From: Candidatus Hydrogenedentota bacterium
GTDB taxonomy: Bacteria > Hydrogenedentota > Hydrogenedentia > Hydrogenedentales > CAITNO01
NCBI GenBank assembly: GCA_011046175.1
Contig: DSBB01000410.1
Span: 1-10,324 of the forward strand
Length of the DNA stretch: 10,324 nt
Reading direction: 5' to 3'
In this document: in pieces, positions 1-7,390 of the stretch
Layout: each line of letters starts with the position of its first letter
How positions within the stretch are numbered: position 1 is the first letter of the stretch
Translations under genes and position numbers: made by a program
The notes under the pieces: model-generated
The model's input: only the letters and a program-made list of their open reading frames with translations
What the model was told of the DNA's origin: nothing
The model's database searches: none

Positions 1-2112
1 AGGCTGCTCGCCGAATATAAGTCCCTTGAAAACCTTTATGATCATATTGGCGAAATTAAAGGGAAACTTCGAGAATACCTCGAGCAGGACAGGGAACAGG
101 CGTTTTTCTCCCGGGAACTGGTTACCATAAAAACGGATGTGCCGCTGGACATTTCTCCTGAACAGTGTGTCCGGAAACCGTGGGATGCGAAGCAACTGCA
201 ACAATGTTTTGAAGAACTGGCATTTCACTCGCTATTGAAGGAGATGTTGCCTGAAAGCGCGCCAAAAAAGATGGAAGGCGCCTATACGCTTGTTGACTCG
301 CTGGAAAAACTGGAAAGCGTTATCAAGGAGATGGAAAGCGCGAAAATGATTGCCGTTGACACGGAAACCACTGATGTACACCCTATGTTCGCGCGTTTGG
401 TCGGTGTATCGCTGTGCGCGCATCCCGGGGTTGCGTATTACGTGCCCGTGGAGCACGCGCCGCTCGACCTTGAGGAGATGATGAGCGCCGACGGGGGCGG
501 GGGGCATGACTTGTCTATTGACGGCAAACGCGCGGTGGAACTGCTCAAACCCCTGCTGGAAGACGCATCCATAGGCAAGATCGGGCACAACATAAAATAT
601 GATATAATTGTGTTGCAACGGGCGGGAATTAGGGTGCGTGGGGTGGTCATGGACTCCATGGTGGCCTCGTACTTGACAGACGCCTCCCGTTTAAGGCACA
701 ATCTAGATGATCTGAGCCTTCACTATTTTAACCACAAGAAAATCCCCATTTCCGATCTTATTGGCAGCGGCGCCAAATCCATCACTTTCGATTATGTTCC
801 GGTTGAAAAGGCAACCGCTTATGCGTGTGAAGACGCGGATATGACGTTCAGGCTGGCGGCGGCGTTGCGGCCGTTGTTGGAAAAAGACGGGCTTGACGCT
901 CTATTCAATACGATCGAATTACCTCTTGTCCACGTGTTGGCCGACATGGAGATGCAGGGAATCGCAATTGACACGGAGCAGTTCGCATCGTTGCAGGCGG
1001 AAATCGTTGAGAACCTCAAAAAACTTGAATCACGTATTCACAAACTGGCCGGCGAGACCTTCAATATCAACTCTCCCAAGCAACTGCAGGTTGTTTTGTT
1101 CGAGAAACTCGGGTTGACGCCGGTCAGGAAAACCAAGAGTGGGTATTCAACCGACGTGGATGTGCTGGAAGCCTTGGCGCCGGAGCACCCGTTGCCTGAG
1201 GCGGTTCTTGAATATCGGACATTGGAGAAACTGCGCGGTACGTATGTGGAGGCGTTGCCCAAACTGGTGCATCCCGAGACAAAACGCATTCATACATCGT
1301 TCAACCAGGCGGTCACGGCCACGGGGCGCTTGTCGAGCAGCAGTCCCAACCTGCAGAATATTCCCGTGCGTACGGAATATGGCCGGAGGATTCGACAGGG
1401 GTTCGTGGCGGGCGCTCCTTCGTTGCGGCTAGTCGCCGCCGATTATTCGCAGATTGAACTGCGCATCCTGGCGCATTTGTCAAAAGATGACAGATTATTG
1501 GAGGCGTTCAACGCTGATGAAGACATTCATCGTGATACGGCGGCGCGGGTGTTCGGTATGAAACCTGAGGAGGTTACCCCCGATATGCGACGCCAGGCGA
1601 AAGCGGTTAATTTCGGCGTGGTATACGGCATAAGCGATTTTGGACTAGCGCGGAACTTGGGCATTGCGCGCGGTGAAGCCCGGAAATTTATTGATAATTA
1701 TTTCGAGACCTATCCCGGAGTGGCCCGATGGCTGGAAAAAACAAAGGAAGAGGCCAAACGGGACGGGTATGTGACCACAATGTTCCAGCGACGCCGCTAC
1801 ATTAACGATATTAAAAGTAGGAATACCGTGTCACGCAATGCCGCTGAACGGATGGCCATTAATACGCCGGTTCAGGGGTCCGCAGCGGATATCATTAAAA
1901 TCGCCATGGTGCGTCTTTATGAGGCGTTAAAGAATATGGAAAAGACCCATCTGTTGTTGCAGGTGCATGACGAGCTGGTTGTCGAAACGCCCGCAGAACA
2001 CGCGGATGCGACAGCCGCGACCATGAAGGATATTATGGAGGGCGTGGTGGAACTGGCCGTGCCGTTGAAAGTGGATATCGGCGTCGGTTCCCACTGGGCG
2101 GAAATACATTAA
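1..2112 (+). CDS. polA: DNA polymerase I (5' end outside window)
   Basis: Family A DNA polymerase for Okazaki-fragment processing and repair synthesis. The frame is open from base 1, and its first ~46 codons match the end of the 5' nuclease domain (SLENLYDHIGEIKGK, then SRELVTIKTDVPL). The GTG at 139 is therefore internal and the true start lies upstream; 703 residues are present, so roughly 200 of a usual ~900 are missing. The 3'-5' exonuclease keeps its acidic motifs: DTE (Asp codon at 358), NIKYD (near 590) and YACED (820-834), so proofreading should be active. A glycine-rich insert (ADGGGGHD, around 490-510) interrupts that domain. The polymerase has motif A DYSQIELR (Asp at 1441), motif B RRQAKAVNFG (the O-helix Phe at 1612, the residue type that discriminates against dideoxynucleotides) and motif C VHDE (1963-1974). 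An intrinsic terminator follows 18 bases after the stop. Confidence 0.98.
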   Translation, partial: RLLAEYKSLENLYDHIGEIKGKLREYLEQDREQAFFSRELVTIKTDVPLDISPEQCVRKPWDAKQLQQCFEELAFHSLLKEMLPESAPKKMEGAYTLVDSLEKLESVIKEMESAKMIAVDTETTDVHPMFARLVGVSLCAHPGVAYYVPVEHAPLDLEEMMSADGGGGHDLSIDGKRAVELLKPLLEDASIGKIGHNIKYDIIVLQRAGIRVRGVVMDSMVASYLTDASRLRHNLDDLSLHYFNHKKIPISDLIGSGAKSITFDYVPVEKATAYACEDADMTFRLAAALRPLLEKDGLDALFNTIELPLVHVLADMEMQGIAIDTEQFASLQAEIVENLKKLESRIHKLAGETFNINSPKQLQVVLFEKLGLTPVRKTKSGYSTDVDVLEALAPEHPLPEAVLEYRTLEKLRGTYVEALPKLVHPETKRIHTSFNQAVTATGRLSSSSPNLQNIPVRTEYGRRIRQGFVAGAPSLRLVAADYSQIELRILAHLSKDDRLLEAFNADEDIHRDTAARVFGMKPEEVTPDMRRQAKAVNFGVVYGISDFGLARNLGIARGEARKFIDNYFETYPGVARWLEKTKEEAKRDGYVTTMFQRRRYINDIKSRNTVSRNAAERMAINTPVQGSAADIIKIAMVRLYEALKNMEKTHLLLQVHDELVVETPAEHADATAATMKDIMEGVVELAVPLKVDIGVGSHWAEIH

Positions 2113-2130
2113 TCAAACAAAAAAAAAGGG

Positions 2131-2156
2131 AACGTCGTTTGTTGCGGCGTTTTTAT
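2131..2156 (+). terminator. Intrinsic terminator after polA
   Basis: A 7-bp stem (AACGTCG at 2131-2137 with CGGCGTT at 2145-2151, one G-T pair) encloses a 7-base loop. The T-rich tail runs on from the right arm. An A-rich tract (2115-2127) precedes it and could pair with the tail. It lies just after the polA stop and 52 bases before the rho start, so it probably separates the two transcription units. Confidence 0.7.
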
Positions 2157-2207
2157 AGAATCACTCGCTTTCTGTACTGACAAGGAAGCGCATCGAAAGG
2201 AATACAC

Positions 2208-3653
2208 ATGCCGGAGCATACAGCTTCAGAAAAATCCCACAACCACAGAACCAACAATCCCCGCCGAAAAAGCGGCCCGGGCAGGGGGCCGCAGGGAAAA
2301 TCGAGCAAGCCGCGGCGGCCCGGACAGGGACACGGCCCGCGCAAACCCGCCATACTGGACGTGGCCAATGAGCCCATGCCTGATTTGGGGGACGGTCCGG
2401 ATATTGCCATCCGTGACATGAAGTCCATGACCATGCAGCAGCTGATTGATCTGGCGGAGCAACTCGGCTTGCGCGAATATGGCGGACTCAAGCGGCAGGA
2501 CCTCATATTCCGCTTGTTGCAGGCCAGCATTGAAAAGGCCGGTTCCGCCTATGGTGAAGGAACCTTGGAGATATTGCCGGATGGTTTCGGTTTCTTGCGT
2601 TCGCCGGATTACTCCTACCTGCCCGGGCCGGATGACATCTATGTGTCCCCCTCGCAGATTCGGAAGTTTGGACTGCGCACCGGCGACAGCATCAGCGGGC
2701 ATGTCCGACCGCCCAAGGATGGCGAACGATATTTTGCCCTGCTTAAAGTGGAATCGGTGAATCATGAAAGCCCGGACGAAGCCTATAAGAGGATCAATTT
2801 TGATAATCTGACGCCGTTGCATCCCGATGAACGGCTGCACCTCGAGACAACGCAGGATGAGATTGCCATGCGCATCATGGACCTCATCTCGCCCATCGGA
2901 AAAGGACAGCGCGGCCTTATTGTGGCCGCGCCCTTCACCGGCAAGACGGTCTTGTTGCAGAAAATAGCGAACAGTCTTGCCGTGAATCATCCGGAGGCAA
3001 CCGTTATCGTGCTGCTTATTGATGAAAGACCCGAAGAGGTGACTGACATGCAGCGGTCCGTCAAAGGTGAAGTGATCGCCTCCACCTTCGACGAACCCCC
3101 GGAGCGCCATGTGCAGGTTGCCGAGATGGTGTTGAACAAGGCGAAGAGATTGGTGGAACATAAGCGCGACGTCATTATTCTGCTCGATTCCATTACGCGG
3201 CTGGCGCGCGCATACAACGTAATTGTTCCCGCCAGCGGCAAGGTGTTGTCCGGAGGTGTTGACTCGAATGCGCTCCAACGCCCCAAGCGTTTCTTTGGCG
3301 CCGCGCGCAATATCGAGGAAGGCGGAAGTTTGACCATACTGGCGACGGCGCTGATTGAAACCGGAAGCCGAATGGATGACGTCATCTTCGAAGAATTCAA
3401 GGGCACGGGCAATATGGAATTGCATCTCGACCGCAGACTCATGGAAAAGCGCATATTCCCGGCCATTGACGTCAACAAGTCCCGCACCCGAAAGGAAGAA
3501 CTCCTTATTTCCAGTGAAGAATTGGAGCGCATCTGGCTGTTGTTCCGAGTACTGAGCCCGTTGGAATCCACGGAGGCGGCTGATTTGTTGATTGGTAAAC
3601 TTAAGAAAACCAAAAATAACGAAGAATTTCTCGCTCTTATGCAAAAGATGTGA
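2208..3653 (+). CDS. rho: Transcription termination factor Rho
   Basis: Hexameric ATP-dependent RNA translocase that terminates transcription. The ATG at 2208 follows AAAGG at 2196-2200 with a 7-base spacer. Residues 1-60 are a basic, Gly/Pro/Arg-rich and probably disordered extension. The Rho N-terminal helical domain is at about 70-107 and the cold-shock RNA-binding domain at about 117-185. The ATPase follows: P-loop APFTGKT (241-247), DERPEEVTDMQ (272-282), Walker B VIILLDSITR (322-331), the Q-loop and R-loop region with LSGGVDSNALQRPKRFFGAA (347-366), and FKGTGNMELHLDRR (397-410) containing the arginine finger. By alignment from memory with E. coli Rho, the bicyclomycin-site residues Met219, Ser266 and Gly337 are retained as M281, S328 and G386. 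The residue matching E. coli Lys181 is Phe243, which is unusual. The length of 481 exceeds E. coli's 419, mainly because of the N-terminal extension. Confidence 0.98.
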   Translation: MPEHTASEKSHNHRTNNPRRKSGPGRGPQGKSSKPRRPGQGHGPRKPAILDVANEPMPDLGDGPDIAIRDMKSMTMQQLIDLAEQLGLREYGGLKRQDLIFRLLQASIEKAGSAYGEGTLEILPDGFGFLRSPDYSYLPGPDDIYVSPSQIRKFGLRTGDSISGHVRPPKDGERYFALLKVESVNHESPDEAYKRINFDNLTPLHPDERLHLETTQDEIAMRIMDLISPIGKGQRGLIVAAPFTGKTVLLQKIANSLAVNHPEATVIVLLIDERPEEVTDMQRSVKGEVIASTFDEPPERHVQVAEMVLNKAKRLVEHKRDVIILLDSITRLARAYNVIVPASGKVLSGGVDSNALQRPKRFFGAARNIEEGGSLTILATALIETGSRMDDVIFEEFKGTGNMELHLDRRLMEKRIFPAIDVNKSRTRKEELLISSEELERIWLLFRVLSPLESTEAADLLIGKLKKTKNNEEFLALMQKM

Positions 3654-3679
3654 TTGCCGCCGCATCCTCGGAGCGGCAA
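3654..3679 (+). other. Stem-loop immediately after rho stop
   Basis: A perfect 7-bp inverted repeat (TTGCCGC at 3654-3660, GCGGCAA at 3673-3679) with a 12-base loop starts on the base after the rho stop codon. No T-run follows, so it is not an intrinsic terminator by itself. It could protect the 3' end of the mRNA or be chance. A better terminator lies 70 bases downstream. Confidence 0.35.
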
Positions 3680-3749
3680 CGCACGCATTGAAAGAAGCGC
3701 GGGGCACAAGATAAAGGCGACGGCAGATTCAACATGTTTTTGACTGCGT

Positions 3750-3780
3750 AAGCCATGCCGTTCGTGATGGCTTTGTTTTT
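3750..3780 (+). terminator. Intrinsic terminator between rho and the next gene
   Basis: A perfect 7-bp stem (AAGCCAT at 3750-3756, ATGGCTT at 3767-3773) with a 10-base loop is followed by TGTTTTT (3774-3780). It fits a Rho-independent terminator for the rho transcript. Its tail ends only 26 bases before the next start codon and 15 before that gene's ribosome binding site. That leaves little room for a promoter, so it may act as a leaky terminator or attenuator. Confidence 0.75.
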
Positions 3781-3806
3781 GGAATTGATGCGTACAGGAG
3801 CCGATT

Positions 3807-5822
3807 ATGCGTGTTGCGCTTGTTGTGGCAGCCTTGTTTTGGGCGACTGCAACGCCTGATTCCACCGCCATTGGCTTGGAGGCTTTTCCATTGCGTATTG
3901 TTTGGGACCTGCATATTTCTCCCGAAACGGAGCATGTAACCGAATGGCTTGCGCGGCAGGGGTGGTGCTGGGCCGTCGAAGTGCCGCCACATGCGGCGCC
4001 CGAACAGGTGCTCGGCCTCAAGAATGCAGGTTTTGTGGTCGTCGGCCAAATCCACGCACACCCCGAAACCCGGATTTGGCACTGGTCCCGCCAAAACATG
4101 GCAACGCCCGATATTGAAGCGTTTGTAACCCTTATCCGGCAAGCCAATGAAGAAGCGCCCCGCATACAGTTCTTTATGGAGGATGATTCGGCGGGAGTCG
4201 GCTTTTCCGCGGCATATCTGCGTAATCCGCCTGCATCGCACGCCGCCGCAAAAGCGATGTTCGATGAATACCTTGAAACGGCGATGGACGCGGCGCGGTG
4301 TTTCCCCGATGTTGTGCCTTGGGCTATGGCCGGATTTGCAGGCACATCACACCATTACGCCCGGCATGGCGCCCGCTGTATTATCATTGAGCGCGCCAAT
4401 GATGACGTGGAAGATTTGCAGACCGCGATTGCATTCGCAAGGGGCGCCGCCCGGCAGTTCGGATGCGAATGGGGGATTGATCTGTCGTTGTGGTGGGGCG
4501 TCATTTACGGGTGTGCGCATAATCTTCCCGCTTCCTTTTACAAGCGCCATTTGTGGTTGTCGTATATAAGCGGCGCCCAGGTGTTCCGAATTGAGGGCGG
4601 CGATCTTCTCGTGACGCCGAATGGGCCGACATGTGTCGCAGGAACAGTGGCGGAATTTGCTTCGCGTGCATGCGTTCTTCCGCCCGGCAAAGCGGATGCG
4701 CCTGTGGCGGTGTTGCTGCCGCAGGATCATGGATGGATGACGCCTGCGTATTGGCGCACCGCCAATGAATCATGGAACTATGCGCGTCTGCCCTATCGGC
4801 AGGGTGATCGCGGCATAGACGGCTTTTTTGGCGCGGCCTTTCCATCTTCGGTATACGCGCAGGACCCGTTCCCGAAAGGGGCTTATGCCGAGGAGGAACC
4901 CCCGGCTTCACCCTTTTCCCTGTCCTGCATTACGCCCGAGTTTGCCCATGAGCCTGGGCAAGTGTGGCGCGCCGCGCCGCCCATACTTTTTGGCGCGTAC
5001 AAAAACAGGCGGGATGCATACGCTGATTTTACGGTGAACGGCATTGATCCGTCGCCGTATCGCCCGATGGGTGATACCCGCTGGGGCGATGTCCTTGATG
5101 TAATTACTGACGACGCGACAGTTGACGCTATGGCGGCCTATAAGGTGCTCATCATTCTGGGGCGGGTGCTCATGACAGATTCGTTGCGCGAGCGACTTTT
5201 ACGCTATGTGGAACACGGGGGGAGCATGATTTGGGCGGCCGGCGTCGCTTCACCCGTTGAAGACCGTTTAGTGGGAGCGCTTATCCAACCCGAGTTGCGC
5301 GCGGGACGGGAATGGCAATGGCGGAACGAGGATTTTCAGCGGGAAGCGTTTCGTTACTGTCCGGTGGTCCTTAATCAAGCCGGGCAGGACGGATTGGAGA
5401 TGGTTGCGAAGACACGCAGCGGACAGCCTTTGGTCTTATCCCATCGAATCGGGCGCGGCATCGTCTACACCTGTCTTGTCCCTTGGTTTGAAGCGGGGCA
5501 CACGCCGCTGTCGCGTCTTGCGCTGCGTCTGTTTGACGAGGTGATTCGCCCGTTACAGCCTGTTGTTGTTGAAGGGCCGCCGGCCGCATGGACGTGCGCA
5601 AAAACGGAGGAGGCTCTCTATGTGGCGATAGCCAATCATGATGACGCCGTCTGGAAAGGCAACATAACGGCGCGGAATTTTTCTGAGTCCATTGACTGTT
5701 GTACAGACATCATCGAAAACGAAACAATCGGGTTCGAAAACAACAGCGGCGGCATTAAGATTGATATTGATATCAAGCCTTTTGATGTGCGCGTTTTACA
5801 ATTCAAGTACTTGAAAAAATAA
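3807..5822 (+). CDS. Probable secreted glycoside-hydrolase-like protein (TIM barrel + GATase-like + beta domain)
   Basis: Large protein of 671 residues without a family I can name with certainty. The start is well supported: AGGAG at 3796-3800, six bases before the ATG. Residues 1-21 look like a signal peptide (Arg2, hydrophobic 3-13, possible cleavage after ATA at 13-15), implying export. Residues ~28-285 alternate strands and helices like a TIM barrel. Acidic residues at likely strand ends (E125-D127 in FFMEDD, E195 in IIIER, E263 in FRIEGGD) are catalytic candidates. Residues ~298-560 resemble the class I glutamine-amidotransferase-like domain seen in GH42-type enzymes (VAVLLPQDHG; YKVLIILGR; RYVEHGGSMIWAAG; GRGIVYTCLVPWF). 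Residues ~600-667 look like a short C-terminal beta-sandwich. The order barrel, alpha/beta domain and beta domain supports a carbohydrate-active role by inference; the substrate is unknown. The Nudix gene starts 12 bases after the stop. Confidence 0.7.
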   Translation: MRVALVVAALFWATATPDSTAIGLEAFPLRIVWDLHISPETEHVTEWLARQGWCWAVEVPPHAAPEQVLGLKNAGFVVVGQIHAHPETRIWHWSRQNMATPDIEAFVTLIRQANEEAPRIQFFMEDDSAGVGFSAAYLRNPPASHAAAKAMFDEYLETAMDAARCFPDVVPWAMAGFAGTSHHYARHGARCIIIERANDDVEDLQTAIAFARGAARQFGCEWGIDLSLWWGVIYGCAHNLPASFYKRHLWLSYISGAQVFRIEGGDLLVTPNGPTCVAGTVAEFASRACVLPPGKADAPVAVLLPQDHGWMTPAYWRTANESWNYARLPYRQGDRGIDGFFGAAFPSSVYAQDPFPKGAYAEEEPPASPFSLSCITPEFAHEPGQVWRAAPPILFGAYKNRRDAYADFTVNGIDPSPYRPMGDTRWGDVLDVITDDATVDAMAAYKVLIILGRVLMTDSLRERLLRYVEHGGSMIWAAGVASPVEDRLVGALIQPELRAGREWQWRNEDFQREAFRYCPVVLNQAGQDGLEMVAKTRSGQPLVLSHRIGRGIVYTCLVPWFEAGHTPLSRLALRLFDEVIRPLQPVVVEGPPAAWTCAKTEEALYVAIANHDDAVWKGNITARNFSESIDCCTDIIENETIGFENNSGGIKIDIDIKPFDVRVLQFKYLKK

Positions 5823-5834
5823 CGGTGAAAAGCT

Positions 5835-6386
5835 ATGGAAACATGGAAAGAAAACGAAATCGTTTTTAACGGGAAAGTGGTTTGCCTGCGGGTGGGTTCT
5901 GTGGCGCTTGATGATGGGTCCACGGCGTATCGTGAAGTGGTCGAACACCCCGGGGGCGTGTGTGTATTGCCTTGCAACGGCGCGGCGTTTGTGTTCGTGC
6001 AACAGTATCGAATCGCGCTGAAAAAGGATATGCTGGAAGCGCCCGCGGGAAAACTCGAGCGGGATGAGTCGCCGGAGCAGTGCGCCGTGAAAGAACTCCG
6101 AGAGGAAACAGGCTACGTGGCGGGACGGATTATAGATTTGGGCATTGTTTATTCATCAGTCGGATTTTGTAATGAAGTGATACATCTTTATCTCGCAATG
6201 GAGTTGACTTCCGTGGGCAGCCGGCCCGAGCCTGAAGAGCGCATAGAACCCGTATTCATGTCTGTTGATAAGGCAAGACAACTGCTGGCGGACTGCGGTT
6301 TCGACGATGGAAAGACTGCCGTGGTGGTGCAACGCGCCCTCTCATGGCTTGATGCAAACGGGATGAAAGGAACCCGGAACCTATGA
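5835..6386 (+). CDS. Nudix hydrolase, ADP-ribose pyrophosphatase type
   Basis: Cytoplasmic Mg2+-dependent hydrolase that probably cleaves ADP-ribose or a related nucleoside diphosphate sugar. The Nudix box spans residues 72-94: it begins GKLERDE (G72, E78) and ends KELREETGY with the metal-binding glutamates. Lys86 replaces the usual Arg, a mild change. The preceding LEAPAGKLE and the later SSVGFCNEVIHLYLA (107-121) match the ADP-ribose pyrophosphatase subgroup (usually SPGF..E); E132-E136 lies in the acidic loop before the last strand. The length of 183 residues is normal. It starts 12 bases after the glycoside-hydrolase-like gene with a modest ribosome site (GGTGAAAAG), and its TGA overlaps the ispH ATG as ATGA. 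This predicts co-transcription and translational coupling. The substrate cannot be read from sequence alone. Confidence 0.93.
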   Translation: METWKENEIVFNGKVVCLRVGSVALDDGSTAYREVVEHPGGVCVLPCNGAAFVFVQQYRIALKKDMLEAPAGKLERDESPEQCAVKELREETGYVAGRIIDLGIVYSSVGFCNEVIHLYLAMELTSVGSRPEPEERIEPVFMSVDKARQLLADCGFDDGKTAVVVQRALSWLDANGMKGTRNL

Positions 6387-7297
6387 TGCGCATTATATTG
6401 GCAAAGCCGCGCGGGTTTTGCGCAGGAGTGGACAGGGCGATTAAAAGCGTTGAAAAAGCGCTTGCCCGCTATGGCCCGCCGGTGTATGTGCTGAAACACA
6501 TCGTCCACAACGCGCACGTTGTCGAAGATTTGCGCCGCAAGGGCGCTGTGTTTGTGCAGCGGGTTGAAGATGTTCCCGAACACGCTCATTTACTGTTCAG
6601 CGCGCACGGGGTGGGGCCAAAACAGCGCGCGCTGGCGCGTATGCGCGGTTTGAGGGTCATTGACGCAACATGTCCGCTTGTGGAAAAGGTTCATCATGAG
6701 ATACGGCGTTTTGCGGCGGAAGGCTATACCATAATCTATATTGGCGATGCGGGCCATGATGAAACGCTCGGGGCTGTTGGTTGGGCGCCAGACTGCATTA
6801 AACTGGTGGGAACGCAGGAAGAGGCGCGCTCTATTGCGGTCGCCAATCCGGAGAAAGTGGTTTACATTATGCAAACAACCCTCAGCATGGTTGATTGCGA
6901 AGAAATTGTGGCGACGCTTCGCGAGCGTTTCCCGAAAATCGCGGTCCCGCACAAGCCGGATATCTGTTATGCCACCGGCAACCGGCAGAAGGCCGTCATG
7001 TCCCTTGTGCCTGAAGCGGACAGCGTGTTTATCGTGGGCGATCCGGAAAGCGCCAACTCGAGGCGCCTGCGCGATATAGCCGGCAAACTGGGCAAGCCCG
7101 CATACCTTATTCCCGACGCGGCCGCCATTGACGACGCATGGCTGGAGGGCGTGGAAATGCTCTTGTTAAGTTCCGGCGCGTCAGTGCCTGAGCATTTGGT
7201 GGACAGCGTAATACGGCATATTAAGGAACGCCGCGAATGTGTGGTGGATGAACGCATATTCGTAAAGGAACAGGTGCACTTCCACCTGCCCATATAA
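6383..7297 (+). CDS. ispH: 4-hydroxy-3-methylbut-2-enyl diphosphate reductase (IspH)
   Basis: Last step of the MEP isoprenoid pathway: a [4Fe-4S] enzyme that reduces HMBPP to IPP and DMAPP. The three cluster cysteines are present: C13 (PRGFCAGV), C97 (DATCPLV) and C195 (DICYATGNRQ). Substrate-site residues are also present: H42 (HIVHN), H125 and E127 (GHDE, the proton-donating Glu of E. coli E126), T166 (TTLS), N225 (SANS) and S267 (GAS). One diphosphate-contacting serine of the SSN motif is Ala224 here, a variation I would expect to be tolerated. Length 304 is typical. The start is ambiguous: ATG at 6383 overlaps the Nudix stop, and the next codon, ATG at 6386, gives the usual MRIILAKPRGFCAGV. 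No terminator is evident after the stop, and the facing - strand gene ends 91 bases away. Confidence 0.98.
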   Translation: MMRIILAKPRGFCAGVDRAIKSVEKALARYGPPVYVLKHIVHNAHVVEDLRRKGAVFVQRVEDVPEHAHLLFSAHGVGPKQRALARMRGLRVIDATCPLVEKVHHEIRRFAAEGYTIIYIGDAGHDETLGAVGWAPDCIKLVGTQEEARSIAVANPEKVVYIMQTTLSMVDCEEIVATLRERFPKIAVPHKPDICYATGNRQKAVMSLVPEADSVFIVGDPESANSRRLRDIAGKLGKPAYLIPDAAAIDDAWLEGVEMLLLSSGASVPEHLVDSVIRHIKERRECVVDERIFVKEQVHFHLPI

Positions 7298-7344
7298 TGG
7301 TGTCCCGCCGCAGCAAACTTGCCTCGCACCCAAATCTCGCCATG

Positions 7345-7390
7345 TAAACGCGCTATGACGCCAAGACGCCAAGACGTATCGAGGCGTTTA
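7345..7390. repeat. Inverted repeat enclosing a short tandem repeat
   Basis: TAAACGC (7345-7351) and GCGTTTA (7384-7390) form a perfect 7-bp inverted repeat around a 32-base loop. Inside it the octamer GACGCCAA occurs twice in tandem and then half again (7357-7376). The right arm overlaps the stop codon of the small - strand gene. It sits between the convergent ends of ispH and that gene. It may be a dispersed intergenic repeat or a weak 3'-end hairpin; without T-runs it is not a clear terminator. Confidence 0.5.

Noticed and set aside
2226..3707. Long open frame (493 codons) on the - strand opposite rho
   Set aside because: It mirrors the codon pattern of a certain rho gene, has no ribosome site or recognisable domain, and is a typical antisense shadow in GC-rich coding DNA.
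3740..3768. TTGACT as -35 for the glycoside-hydrolase-like operon
   Set aside because: No acceptable -10 lies 16-18 bases downstream (CGTGAT), and the start point would fall inside the terminator hairpin.
2987..4345. Long open frame (452 codons) on the - strand across rho and the next gene
   Set aside because: It spans two well-supported + strand genes and a terminator, and the translation has no family resemblance.
7271..7288. CAGGTG...CACCTG hairpin at the end of ispH
   Set aside because: It lies inside coding sequence and has no T-run after it, so it does not serve as a terminator by inspection.
7293..7298. TATAAT on the + strand at the ispH stop
   Set aside because: No -35 and no + strand gene downstream; expected by chance in an AT-rich stop region.
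7345..7390. CRISPR-like repeat
   Set aside because: Only two and a half copies of an octamer without spacers and no cas genes nearby.
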